A DNA stretch of 35,934 bases, from assembly GCA_905233525.1 (NCBI GenBank), contig CAJOEW010000006.1, positions 1 through 35,934 on the forward strand, read 5' to 3'. The notes beneath the pieces are model-generated. The model made no database searches and was not told the origin of the DNA. It was given only the letters and a program-made list of their open reading frames with translations. Below are positions 1 through 8,122 of this stretch, piece by piece; within the stretch, counting starts at the first letter, position 1; each line of letters begins with the position of its first letter. The stretch is from an uncultured Synergistales bacterium. GTDB lineage: Bacteria; Synergistota; Synergistia; Synergistales; Aminobacteriaceae. A program made the translations under genes and the position numbers.

Positions 1-23
1 TTTAACTGAGGGAGGAATTATTT

Positions 24-959
24 TTAGTCCGATATATGTTTTTCTTTCGGTAGTTCAACCCAAGAGCCAAGCGTATAATCCCATTCAGGCGGATCAAATG
101 GTACAAAGCCTGCGTCAGAATAAAACGTAAACTCAGAAAAACGAATCTTATCGCCAACCGTATACCAGTCAATACGCACAAGAGGAATATCAGCGCTTAA
201 TTTGGCCGTCAATTCCAGCATTAAGTCTAATTTTTCGGGCTTGCTGTACGGCGTTTTGCTGTTCGGAAAATTTTGCCTGAACGGTAATTTATTCCAGTCA
301 GTATCAAAATAATCGATCGTTTCGTAATCGGTTTTATCGTCCTGAATCGCTTGAATAACTTTCGGCTCGCCGTTGAACGTGAGAATTTTATACACTGGCA
401 AATTTATCCGTTCGCCGTCCTGTACGTATTCTTCAGCAATGATTCGCGGCGTGATGTCTTTATATGCCCACTCGCGCTCATTCCAGTAATAATTTTGCAA
501 TAACGCACGGCTCATGCTTTCACGCACAGCAGGTATATCAAGTTTTGATTTATCGCGGCAAATCGTTAAGCCTCCGCTGTTGTGTGTACACTTCAATACG
601 AATTTATCCGGCAGTTTGTCAAAATCGATCTCGTCAAAATTATTATATACACCTATCAACGGTATAACATAATCAGAACCGATCTTATCGCTGACGATCT
701 TTTTGACTTCGTATTTATCGACCATCAAAGGATATTCAGGGCGATGATCGTATAATTTCAGCCATTGAATTTTTTCGTTAAACGTTTGAGGATTTTCAAG
801 ATTAAGTTCGCGCCCAAAAGCTTTTTTAAATTTCTTCCTGATCAATCTTTCATCAGAAATGAATCTCGCAAAGCCTCTGTAATTTAAAAAATTCATGCGC
901 TCGTTAGAATCAGTGAGAAGCAAACCGAGAGAGCGCAGCTTCTTAAACAGCACATTCAT
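24..959 (-). CDS. TupA-like ATP-grasp protein of surface polysaccharide synthesis
   Basis: 311 residues. Resembles the TupA-like ATP-grasp family (often annotated as glycosyltransferase) found in polysaccharide and teichuronopeptide loci, whose members are thought to join amino acids or similar groups to sugar polymers. Visible family features are NPQTFNEKIQWLK near residue 57, KCTHNSGG near 125, EEYVQDGERI near 175, and a C-terminal RIDWYTVGDKIRFSEFTFY block typical of the metal/ATP site. No signal peptide or membrane segment, so cytoplasmic. The ATG follows a GGGAGGT Shine-Dalgarno that lies inside a hairpin (970-991). It is the last gene of a minus-strand run after ugd and the gene at 978-1415, which supports a glycan role. 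The substrate cannot be told from sequence. Confidence 0.8.
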   Translation of the reverse strand: MNVLFKKLRSLGLLLTDSNERMNFLNYRGFARFISDERLIRKKFKKAFGRELNLENPQTFNEKIQWLKLYDHRPEYPLMVDKYEVKKIVSDKIGSDYVIPLIGVYNNFDEIDFDKLPDKFVLKCTHNSGGLTICRDKSKLDIPAVRESMSRALLQNYYWNEREWAYKDITPRIIAEEYVQDGERINLPVYKILTFNGEPKVIQAIQDDKTDYETIDYFDTDWNKLPFRQNFPNSKTPYSKPEKLDLMLELTAKLSADIPLVRIDWYTVGDKIRFSEFTFYSDAGFVPFDPPEWDYTLGSWVELPKEKHISD

Positions 960-969
960 AAAAAAAAGA

Positions 970-991
970 CCTCCCTTTTAATTGAGGGAGG
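970..991 (-). terminator. Terminator-like hairpin overlapping the Shine-Dalgarno of the ATP-grasp gene
   Basis: On the minus strand CCTCCCT (985-991) pairs perfectly with AGGGAGG (970-976) around an 8-base loop and is followed by a run of T that reaches the ATG of the downstream gene. The 3' arm is itself the Shine-Dalgarno, and the stop codon of the upstream gene is in the loop. It could act as an intrinsic terminator, as an RBS-hiding hairpin, or both. A similar left arm (CCTCCCTCAGTTAAA on the minus strand, plus-strand 1-16) is seen just after this gene at the window edge. Confidence 0.6.
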
Positions 992-1415
992 ATTTTAACA
1001 TAAAAGGCAATGCCTTGTCATTTAATATATCTTTCTTTAAATGAGCGCGTTCAGGATTTTTTGAGTCGTAAAGCTCGAATAATTTCAACTTGAAATTTAA
1101 GCTCCAATCCGATTGAGGATAACGCTCTAAAAATTTCTCAAGAGTCTTTTCTGCATCAAGCCGCCGTTCTTCGTCAAAAGCTGCTAAATATAATTCTGCT
1201 AAATCCCAATACGCCGCTTGAGCTTCTTCTGTGTCAGGAGATTTTGCTATTATCTGTTTTAATAACTTTTCGCGCTCGTCAGGATTTGAATTGCCAAGCC
1301 TGTTAAATTCAATACGAGCTATTAAAGCTTCCTGAACAGGATTCAAAACTTCGTAGCCGTATAAAATTCCTGAACAGGCTAAAAAAACAGCACATGCCAA
1401 AAAAATTTTACGCAT
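978..1415 (-). CDS. Small exported TPR-like protein, function unknown
   Basis: 145 residues. Starts with a signal peptide (MRKIFLACAVFLACSGILYG); the LAC could be a weak lipobox, so it may be a lipoprotein. The mature part is helical with TPR-like spacing (TEEAQAAYWDLAELYLAAF, then AEKTLEKFLERYPQSDWSL), as in outer-membrane assembly or cell-division helper proteins such as YbgF/BamD-like repeats, but it is too short for a firm call. Its ATG overlaps the end of ugd by 8 bases, so it is translationally linked to ugd. Likely an envelope accessory factor for the glycan locus; that role is inferred from position only. Confidence 0.7.
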   Translation of the reverse strand: MRKIFLACAVFLACSGILYGYEVLNPVQEALIARIEFNRLGNSNPDEREKLLKQIIAKSPDTEEAQAAYWDLAELYLAAFDEERRLDAEKTLEKFLERYPQSDWSLNFKLKLFELYDSKNPERAHLKKDILNDKALPFMLKSSLN

Positions 1416-2736
1416 TTATGATCGCCGGCCTGCCTATTGAAATATATTCATAACCGCGCCGCTTCATATCATCAGGTAAATATAAATTTCTGCCGTCGAC
1501 TATCACAGGACGTTTCATTAAATTTTTAATGCGCTCAAAATCAGGCTGCTTATAAATATCCCATTCCGTTATTATCGCAAGCAGGTCAGCACCGTTCACA
1601 GCATCATATAAATCATTCACGTATACTAAACCTTGATGATCGCCTAATACGTGTTTTGTTTCATCGATTGCACGGGGATCACTGGCTTGAACTTTTGCGC
1701 CGGCCTCTAATAATGCCTTGATTAAAATTTGTGCAGGAGCTTCGCGCGTGTCTGATGTCTTAGGTTTGAACGCTAATCCCCATATAGCTATTACTTTACC
1801 GTTTAAATCTTTTAAGTAAGCTTTAATTTTTTCAAACATCGATTTTTTAGCGCGCTCATTCACGTTATCAATAGCTGTTAAAATTTCAGGCTCATATCCT
1901 GCATTACGCGCAAAATCTCTTAACGCCCTGACATCTTTTGGAAAACACGATCCGCCATAACCGCAGCCGGCATTTAAAAATTTCTTGCCTATACGTTCAT
2001 CAAGTCCAATTCCGCGCCGTACGTTTTCGACATCAGCACCAACATGATCACAAATTCCGGCGATCTCGTTCATAAATGAAATTCTCGTAGCTAACATTGC
2101 ATTGGCCGCGTATTTTGCCATTTCAGCTGACGCAATGTCCATAAATAATAATTTCGAAGTGTCAAGAAATGAATAAAGCTCGCTGAAAATTTTGCGTGCT
2201 TCTTCGTCTCTGATACCCATTATTACGCGGTCAGGTTCTAAAAAATCATGAAGCGATGATCCCTCACGTAAAAATTCAGGATTCGAGGCCATGAATAATT
2301 TATAATCGGCATTACGTTTTTTTAATTCATATGTTACGCAGTCTTCAACTCTTTTATTTGTTCCTACAGGTACGGTGGATTTTACGATCACTAATAAATC
2401 TCCAATCATTCCGGCTCCGATGTCATGCGCTGCGCTTTCGATATATTCAAGATTTGCACTGCCGTCCGGAGCTTGTGGAGTGCCTACGCAAATAAAACAG
2501 CAGTCAGCATTTTTTAAAGCCTCTTGTGTTGACGTGGTGAAAAATAATCTGCCTTCACGCATATTTCTCGTCATCATTTCACCTAAGCCAGGCTCATAAA
2601 ACGGTACTTGACCCTGCTTTAAAATTTCTACACGCTCCTGATTTACATCAACGCACGTCACAACATTGCCGTATCTAGCTAAACAAGTACCTGTCACAAG
2701 ACCTACATAACCGGTACCAATTACAACGATCTTCAT
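1408..2736 (-). CDS. ugd: UDP-glucose 6-dehydrogenase
   Basis: 442 residues, normal family length. Oxidises UDP-glucose to UDP-glucuronate with two NAD+ in the cytoplasm, giving a sugar donor for acidic surface polysaccharide. The N-terminal Rossmann motif is GTGYVGLVTG, followed by CVGTPQAPDG and KSTVPVGT; the catalytic cysteine block is GCGYGGSCFPKD near residue 262; the C-terminal domain has IWGLAFKPKTSDTREAP. The ATG follows GAGGTGA. It is divergent from the initiating sugar-phosphate transferase and followed at once by a small exported protein and the ATP-grasp gene. A UDP-mannuronate or UDP-galacturonate-type dehydrogenase is possible, but the motifs fit the UDP-glucose enzyme best. Confidence 0.93.
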   Translation of the reverse strand: MKIVVIGTGYVGLVTGTCLARYGNVVTCVDVNQERVEILKQGQVPFYEPGLGEMMTRNMREGRLFFTTSTQEALKNADCCFICVGTPQAPDGSANLEYIESAAHDIGAGMIGDLLVIVKSTVPVGTNKRVEDCVTYELKKRNADYKLFMASNPEFLREGSSLHDFLEPDRVIMGIRDEEARKIFSELYSFLDTSKLLFMDIASAEMAKYAANAMLATRISFMNEIAGICDHVGADVENVRRGIGLDERIGKKFLNAGCGYGGSCFPKDVRALRDFARNAGYEPEILTAIDNVNERAKKSMFEKIKAYLKDLNGKVIAIWGLAFKPKTSDTREAPAQILIKALLEAGAKVQASDPRAIDETKHVLGDHQGLVYVNDLYDAVNGADLLAIITEWDIYKQPDFERIKNLMKRPVIVDGRNLYLPDDMKRRGYEYISIGRPAIINA

Positions 2737-2979
2737 AAAAAAATATTCACCTCGTTAAGAATTATATCAGTATAAAAATTTTTCGCTGATTTACTGTAAA
2801 TCTTTCATGCGCTGGAATTTCTGACAATAAAAATATATATTAAACCAACAAAACGCGAATTTTTTAGCGGCTTATTACAAAATTAAAAAACAGTCCTGAT
2901 ATTATAATAATTACTGTCATAAAAAAGCGCGTTATAAATTTTTCATGTGCTTAAATCGTATAAACGGAGGTTGACTTTT
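2737..2979. other. Divergent intergenic region between ugd and the sugar transferase gene
   Basis: About 240 bases, very AT-rich and without a convincing ORF. A minus-strand TATAAT (2761-2766) lies about 25 bases upstream of the ugd ATG and could be its -10 element, but I see no good -35. On the plus side the Shine-Dalgarno GGAGG (2966-2970) of the transferase gene closes the region. Confidence 0.5.
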
Positions 2980-2997
2980 TTGAAGCCCGCATATAAT
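2971..2997 (+). promoter_or_regulatory. Possible promoter overlapping the start of the transferase gene
   Basis: TTGACT (2971-2976) and TATAAT (2992-2997) are separated by 15 bases, a short but usable spacing; a second TATAAT follows at 2998-3003. If used, transcription would begin around 3004, next to the ATG at 3004 and the 7-base repeat, giving an almost leaderless message. This conflicts with use of the GGAGG/TTG start just upstream, so only one reading is likely to be the main one. Confidence 0.3.
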
Positions 2998-4424
2998 TAT
3001 AATATGAAAGCAGAAAGCAGAAAGCAGAAAGCCATAATTTTGCCCAATTAGATTTTAAAAAATTACCATTCGCCGTCATTCAAATAATAGCTGACGTAAT
3101 TTTATATCGGTCATGTTTTTATTTACTGTCAGGTTTTAAAGGTTTTCCTGATAAATCCGGTGTGCTGTTATCCGGAATTTTAGTAATATGTTTTGCATTT
3201 AATTCGCTTTATAATTTTAAGAACCGGACTTTCTGGGACGAAGTTAAAGCCGTTTTACAATCAGCCGTTTTAATTTTGCTCGTGTCAGTCTTGTATTTAT
3301 TCGCTGATAAAATAAAATTGCCGGTGTTTTTGTTTCTTGTTAATTTATTTTTATTCGTGCCGCTTTGTTTAGCAGTCAGATATTTTTTGCGGAGGATCTT
3401 TTTTAAAGCCGGTCTTCTGTCGACTTCGATAATAATAATCGGTGCCGGTGATGCTGGAAAATTATTTGCTGATAAAGTTCATAACAATAAATTCATGGCC
3501 TGTAACGTTTTAGGATTCATTGATGATGACGAATCTAAACACGGTTTAGAAATTTCAGGCGTGAAAGTTTTAGGAGGACTCAATGATCTTGAAAATATTC
3601 AGGCAAATTTACACGCTGATGAAGCAATAATAGCAATACCTACAGCTTTACGCACGGATATAGCAAGGATTTTGAGCCGCGCTGAAGATCTTTTTAAACA
3701 GGTGCATTATATTCCGGATATGTACATGCTCACGACGTTATCAGCCTCAATCAGAAATATTAACGGAATGCCGGTCATCTCAGCTTCACAAGGTCTTTTA
3801 AATCCTGTCAACCGTTGTTTAAAAAGCATAATGGATTATTTTGGCGGAGTTGTTGCTTTAATTTTATTCTCGCCTCTTATGATATTCTCTGCCATAAAAA
3901 TAAAACTTGCTGACGGCTGTAACATATTATTTAAACATAAAAGAATTGGTGAAAATTTAAAGCCGTTCTATTTATACAAATTCCGCACAATGGTTCCTGA
4001 CGCTGAAGAGAAATTAAAAGAGATGCTCAAAAATGATGAACTCAGAAAAGAATTTGAAAGCGCTTTTAAATTCAAAAACGATCCTAGAATTACACCGATC
4101 GGGAAATTTTTACGCCGCACAAGTTTAGATGAGCTGCCGCAGCTTTTTAACGTCTTACGCGGTGAAATGAGTCTTGTCGGGCCGCGTCCAATTGTTGAAA
4201 AGGAGGTTGAATTATATTACGGTCAAACGACTGCACGTCAAATTTTTCACGTTAAACCAGGCTTAACAGGTTTTTGGCAGGTCAGCGGACGCAATGATGT
4301 TAAAGATTACAGATCGCGCATTGAATTTGATTTGTATTATATTCATAATTGGTCAGTGTGGCTTGATATAATCATAATATTGCGGACTATTAAGGCTGTT
4401 TTATCCGGTACAGGCGCGTATTAA
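2980..4424 (+). CDS. Initiating polyprenyl sugar-phosphate transferase (WbaP/ExoY type), out of frame at a 7-base repeat
   Basis: Transfers a sugar-1-phosphate from a nucleotide sugar to undecaprenyl phosphate at the inner membrane, the first step of surface polysaccharide assembly. The body (to 4424) has membrane helices, a Rossmann-like domain (IIIIGAGDAGKLFADK), and the catalytic C-terminal domain with YLYKFRTM, RRTSLDELPQL, SLVGPRP and KPGLTGFWQVSGR. The first ATG/GTG/TTG in the body frame is GTG 3162, which has no Shine-Dalgarno and cuts off a helix. The frame is open back to 3003 and encodes a membrane segment (FAVIQIIADVILY). A GGAGG-9-TTG start at 2980 is in another frame that stops at 3049. 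The repeat at 3006-3032 lies between them: one extra 7-base unit joins both into 483 residues, the usual family length. As given, the gene is off. Confidence 0.85.
3006..3032 (+). repeat. Heptanucleotide tandem repeat (GAAAGCA), 3.9 copies
   Basis: Three perfect 7-base units followed by GAAAGC. Because 7 is not a multiple of 3, each gain or loss of a unit changes the reading frame downstream. It lies nine codons after the TTG start of the sugar transferase gene, a typical place for a slipped-strand phase-variation tract. The copy number here puts the start out of frame with the body. Confidence 0.9.
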
Positions 4425-4551
4425 AAATATATATAAAAAAAATTGCCTCACGCTTATCAAATGTCTGAATTGGTAAAAGCCGTTTCAGCGTAATTCGTAT
4501 ATGCTAAAATTTAGCGCAAATAAATTTATTTATCAGAGGTCGAAATATTTT

Positions 4552-6423
4552 ATGCAGGCAGAAAAAATCCGTAACCTTGCTATCGTCGCACATATCGATC
4601 ACGGCAAGACTACTCTAATAGATTCTATATTCAAGGCTGCTCAAACTTTTAGCTCTCATGTACAATTAGCAGAACGCGTCATGGATTCAGGAGCATTGGA
4701 ACGTGAACGCGGTATCACAATCAGATCAAAGCCTTGTACAGTTGAATGGCAGGGATATTTAATAAACATAATCGACACTCCAGGCCATGCTGATTTTTCA
4801 GGTGAAGTAGAAAGAATTTTATCAACTGTTGACTCTGTAATTCTCATTGTCGACGCTAACGAAGGCCCAATGCCTCAAACAAGATACGTTTTACAGCACG
4901 CCCTTTCAATCGGAATGAAGCCGTTAGTTTTTATAAACAAAGTCGATCGCGAAGGAGCAGATCCTGACCGTGCATTAAATCAGACGTTTGATTTATTTTT
5001 TGAGCTTGGAGCAACGGACGAACAGGCAGATTTTCCGGTTATATACGGCTCAGGTTTAAACGGCTGGGCGGTGAAAGATCTTAACAATCCTGCACGAGAT
5101 AACATGAATGATTTATTTGAAGCGATAATAAATTACGTGCCTGCGCCAAATGTAAATCCTGATTTGCCGTTTTTAATGCAGGTAAGCACGTTAGCATGGA
5201 ATGAATACGTCGGAAGAATAGGCTGCGGAAAAATTTTACAGGGACATATTAAAAAAGGCGGCTCATTCGTAAGGATCTCGACAAAATGGAACACAACAGA
5301 TCACAGCGGCGACGATTGGCAAATCACAGGAACAGAAAATGCACGCGTCGCTCAATTATGGGTTACTCGCGGACTTGATCGTGTTGAGGTTGATGAGGTC
5401 AGTGCCGGCGATATAGTTTGGTTAACAGGCCCTAGCGAAATTGATATCGGTGATACTTTTGCAGCCGAAGAGCTTTCAGAAAAACCGTTAAAGCCTTTAG
5501 CAATTGAAGAGCCTACGATGTCGATGTTTTTTCTTGTTAATTCAGGGCCTTTTGCTGGACGTGAAGGGCAAGCTGTAACGTTAAGGCAGTTAAAAGCAAG
5601 ATTACAGCGTGAAATGCATGTTAATGTCTCGCTCCGTATGGAAGATTTAGGACGGCCGGACGGTGTTAAAGTTTCAGGGCGCGGTGAATTGCAGTTAGGT
5701 ATCTTAATCGAAGAAATGCGCCGTGAAGGAATGGAATTTTGTATATCAAAACCTGAAGTAATCGTAGAATACCGTGACGGGAAAAAATTTGAGCCTTATG
5801 AACTCGTTACGATAGATGTACCAGAAGAATTTCAAGGCGTTGTATTTGATAAGATGTCAAAACGTAAAGGGCGCGTCAAAAATATTTCAAATCCTGACCG
5901 CGGTTTGATACGTATTGAAATCGAAATTCCTACACGCGGCTTAATTGGATATAGAGGCGAATTTTTAACAGATACCCGCGGACTTGGCATAATGTCGAAT
6001 TGTTTCACAGGCTATTCAGAATGGGCGGGCGAGCTTGTTACGAGAAGCAGAGGATCATTAGTCAGTCTTGATACCGGCGAAGCAACAGCCTACCAGCTTG
6101 AAAATTTACAGGAGCGCGGAGTTTTATTTATATCGCCTTTAGAGCCTGTTTATAACGGAATGATCATCGGCGAAAATTCAAGACCTGGTGATATGCCGTG
6201 CAATCCTACTAAGAAAAAACAGCAGACCAATCACAGATCAGCCACGAAGGAATTAACAACAAAACTTGATGTTCCTCGCAGAATGTCATTAGAAAAGGCC
6301 ATGGAATGGATCGAGAATGATGAGCTTGTGGAAGTTACGCCGCAGTCAATAAGATTGCGTAAGACGATTCTTGATGAGCTTGAACGCAGAAAAGCACGCC
6401 GCAATATAAATCCAGGAGAATAA
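4552..6423 (+). CDS. typA: Ribosome-associated GTPase TypA/BipA
   Basis: 623 residues from the chosen start; known homologues are about 607-615. A translational GTPase that binds the ribosome at the factor site and helps large-subunit assembly and stress adaptation. G motifs are visible: AHIDHGKTT near residue 12, RERGITI, DTPGHADF and NKVDREGAD, then the EF-Tu-like second domain, an EF-G-like domain (GRPDGVKVSGRGELQLG) and the TypA C-terminal domain with PTRGLIGYRGEFLTDTRG. I prefer ATG 4552 (MQAEKIRNLAIVAHIDHG, with AGAGG at 4535-4539) over ATG 4501, which would add 17 residues not seen in the family. The WG-repeat gene follows after 6 bases. Confidence 0.95.
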   Translation: MQAEKIRNLAIVAHIDHGKTTLIDSIFKAAQTFSSHVQLAERVMDSGALERERGITIRSKPCTVEWQGYLINIIDTPGHADFSGEVERILSTVDSVILIVDANEGPMPQTRYVLQHALSIGMKPLVFINKVDREGADPDRALNQTFDLFFELGATDEQADFPVIYGSGLNGWAVKDLNNPARDNMNDLFEAIINYVPAPNVNPDLPFLMQVSTLAWNEYVGRIGCGKILQGHIKKGGSFVRISTKWNTTDHSGDDWQITGTENARVAQLWVTRGLDRVEVDEVSAGDIVWLTGPSEIDIGDTFAAEELSEKPLKPLAIEEPTMSMFFLVNSGPFAGREGQAVTLRQLKARLQREMHVNVSLRMEDLGRPDGVKVSGRGELQLGILIEEMRREGMEFCISKPEVIVEYRDGKKFEPYELVTIDVPEEFQGVVFDKMSKRKGRVKNISNPDRGLIRIEIEIPTRGLIGYRGEFLTDTRGLGIMSNCFTGYSEWAGELVTRSRGSLVSLDTGEATAYQLENLQERGVLFISPLEPVYNGMIIGENSRPGDMPCNPTKKKQQTNHRSATKELTTKLDVPRRMSLEKAMEWIENDELVEVTPQSIRLRKTILDELERRKARRNINPGE

Positions 6424-6429
6424 TTAAAA

Positions 6430-7365
6430 ATGCCGGCCATAAAAAAATTTTCAGGGTATTCAGCGATCGCGTTAATAATAATATTTTTGGTGAGCAGCCC
6501 TGTATTTTCGGCATTGACCAGACCTGCGAGAATAGCCATTGAATTTCAATACGATGACGCACGGGATTTTCACGAAGGATTAGCGGCCGTCAAAAAAAAA
6601 GGCAATTGGGGATACATCGACATTCATGGCCAGGAAGCAATACAAATCGCTCATAAAGTTTTAGAGCCTGGCAATTTTTCGGAGGGTGTTGCATTTTTAG
6701 GAGATCACTATATTGATCTTGACGGTAATCCGGCATTCATAACAGAGGACGAACCAGGGATAAAATTTTTTGATCGAGGACGTGAATTTTCAAGCGGTTT
6801 AGCTGCTGTTAAGACCGGAGGCTTATGGGGATTTATCGATTTGACCGGACATTTTGCGATCGCGCCGTTATATGAAGACGTTCAAAATTTTTCGGAAGGG
6901 CTTGCGGCTGTGAAGCTCAACGGCAGATGGGGATTTATCGATATGTTTGGACATTTAATAATTCCTTATGAGTTCGTTAACATTGGAAGCTTTCATGACG
7001 GTTTAGCAAAGTTTTATTCTCGAGGCCGCTGGGGATATATCGATCGTAACGGCAAAATCAGGATCAAAGCGGCGTTTTACGAAGCAGGAGATTTTAATAA
7101 CGGTCTTGCGCCTGTACGAATGAGAACGAATTACCGCGGATGGGGATTCATTAACAAAGCCGGACGATTTGCCATAAAGCGCCGTTATAATTTTGCCGAG
7201 GAATTTTCAGACGGATTGGCAGGTGTTGCAGGTGATGCCCGTTACGGATTTATAAATGCCCGTGCTGAATGGGAGTATTCGCCTTTTTATGACGGTGTCA
7301 GGAAATTCAGTGAAGGTTTTGCGGCGGTGCGTCAGGGTTCAAAATGGGGATATATCGTTCGCTGA
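6430..7365 (+). CDS. Exported WG-repeat protein
   Basis: 311 residues. A signal peptide (MPAIKKFSGYSAIALIII, ending near VFSA) is followed by about seven WG repeats, each with F.EGLA.V...G.WGFID: KGNWGYID, GGLWGFID, GRWGFID, GRWGYID, RGWGFIN, ARYGFIN and SKWGYIV. The final copies keep the F.dGLAgV spacing but one has lost the Trp. WG-repeat proteins are beta-rich and of unknown function, often exported. The start has AGGAGA nearby and the gene sits 6 bases after typA, so the two are probably cotranscribed, although no functional link is known to me. Confidence 0.85.
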   Translation: MPAIKKFSGYSAIALIIIFLVSSPVFSALTRPARIAIEFQYDDARDFHEGLAAVKKKGNWGYIDIHGQEAIQIAHKVLEPGNFSEGVAFLGDHYIDLDGNPAFITEDEPGIKFFDRGREFSSGLAAVKTGGLWGFIDLTGHFAIAPLYEDVQNFSEGLAAVKLNGRWGFIDMFGHLIIPYEFVNIGSFHDGLAKFYSRGRWGYIDRNGKIRIKAAFYEAGDFNNGLAPVRMRTNYRGWGFINKAGRFAIKRRYNFAEEFSDGLAGVAGDARYGFINARAEWEYSPFYDGVRKFSEGFAAVRQGSKWGYIVR

Positions 7366-7396
7366 ATTGATTTTTAATTTTTAGGAGTTATTGTTC

Positions 7397-8089
7397 ATGA
7401 AAAAGTTTTTATTTACGTTTTTAGGAGCCGTTTTAATTATTATGGGCGTGTGTTCTTTTGGATTTGCTGAAGGAGAAAACGGATTTTACATTTCAAAAAT
7501 CAATGATGAAATTTTCGCGCGTATCAAAGGCAAATCATTCAAAGACGACTGCACATTACCTCTTGATGATTTGAGATATATACATGTTCTTCACAAGGAT
7601 TTTAACGGCGAGACAAAAGAAGGCGAAATAATTTGTAATGCTTATATTGCTGCTGATCTGCTTGATATTTTTATGAAGCTGTACGAAGCCGGCTATCAAA
7701 TTGAAAAAATCCGCCTCGTTGATGAATATAATGCCGATGATGAGACTTCAATGCGTGATAATAATTCGTCGTGCTTTAATTTCAGGTTTATATCTCACAC
7801 AACAAAAATTTCGCAACACGGCCTTGGCCTCGCTGTTGATATAAACACTTTATATAATCCTTATACGAAAGTTGTAGACGGTAAAAGAATTTTAGAGCCA
7901 GCTACAGCCGGTGAATACGTTGACAGAGATAAAAATTTTCCTCACAAAATTGATCATGATGATTTATGTTACAAGCTGTTCACTGAACACGGCTTTGAAT
8001 GGGGAGGAGATTGGACGAGAACAAAAGATTATCAACATTTTGAAATACCTGATAATATCTCTTCAAAATTGTATCCTGCCAATAAATAA
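7397..8089 (+). CDS. M15 family peptidoglycan peptidase (D-Ala-D-Ala carboxypeptidase/endopeptidase-like)
   Basis: 230 residues. The signal peptide MKKFLFTFLGAVLIIMGV...GFA predicts export to the periplasm. Zinc-site motifs of M15 peptidases are present: SQHGLGLAVDIN near residue 138 (SxHxxGxAxD) and YQHFEIP near the C terminus, which supplies the last histidine. This arrangement is close to the VanY/CwlK/phage-endolysin (M15C-like) group, which cut stem-peptide bonds in peptidoglycan. AGGAG lies 9 bases before ATG 7397; the TTG six bases upstream is too close. The gene lies between the WG-repeat gene and the iron-type ABC importer, with short gaps, so it may share their transcript. The exact bond cleaved is not predictable. 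Confidence 0.87.
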   Translation: MKKFLFTFLGAVLIIMGVCSFGFAEGENGFYISKINDEIFARIKGKSFKDDCTLPLDDLRYIHVLHKDFNGETKEGEIICNAYIAADLLDIFMKLYEAGYQIEKIRLVDEYNADDETSMRDNNSSCFNFRFISHTTKISQHGLGLAVDINTLYNPYTKVVDGKRILEPATAGEYVDRDKNFPHKIDHDDLCYKLFTEHGFEWGGDWTRTKDYQHFEIPDNISSKLYPANK

Positions 8090-8122
8090 TTATATTGCTT
8101 TAAATTCTTAGGAGGTTCTATT

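Noticed and set aside
464-667. Plus-strand ORF inside the ATP-grasp gene, and similar antisense ORFs across the window
   Set aside because: They lie wholly within well-supported genes in other frames and lack start signals and family features.
3162-3164. GTG as the real start of the sugar transferase
   Set aside because: No Shine-Dalgarno, and the open frame upstream encodes a further membrane helix expected in the family.
4501-4551. Longer N terminus for TypA from ATG 4501
   Set aside because: The 17 extra residues have no match to the family, and ATG 4552 has its own AGAGG and gives the usual start.
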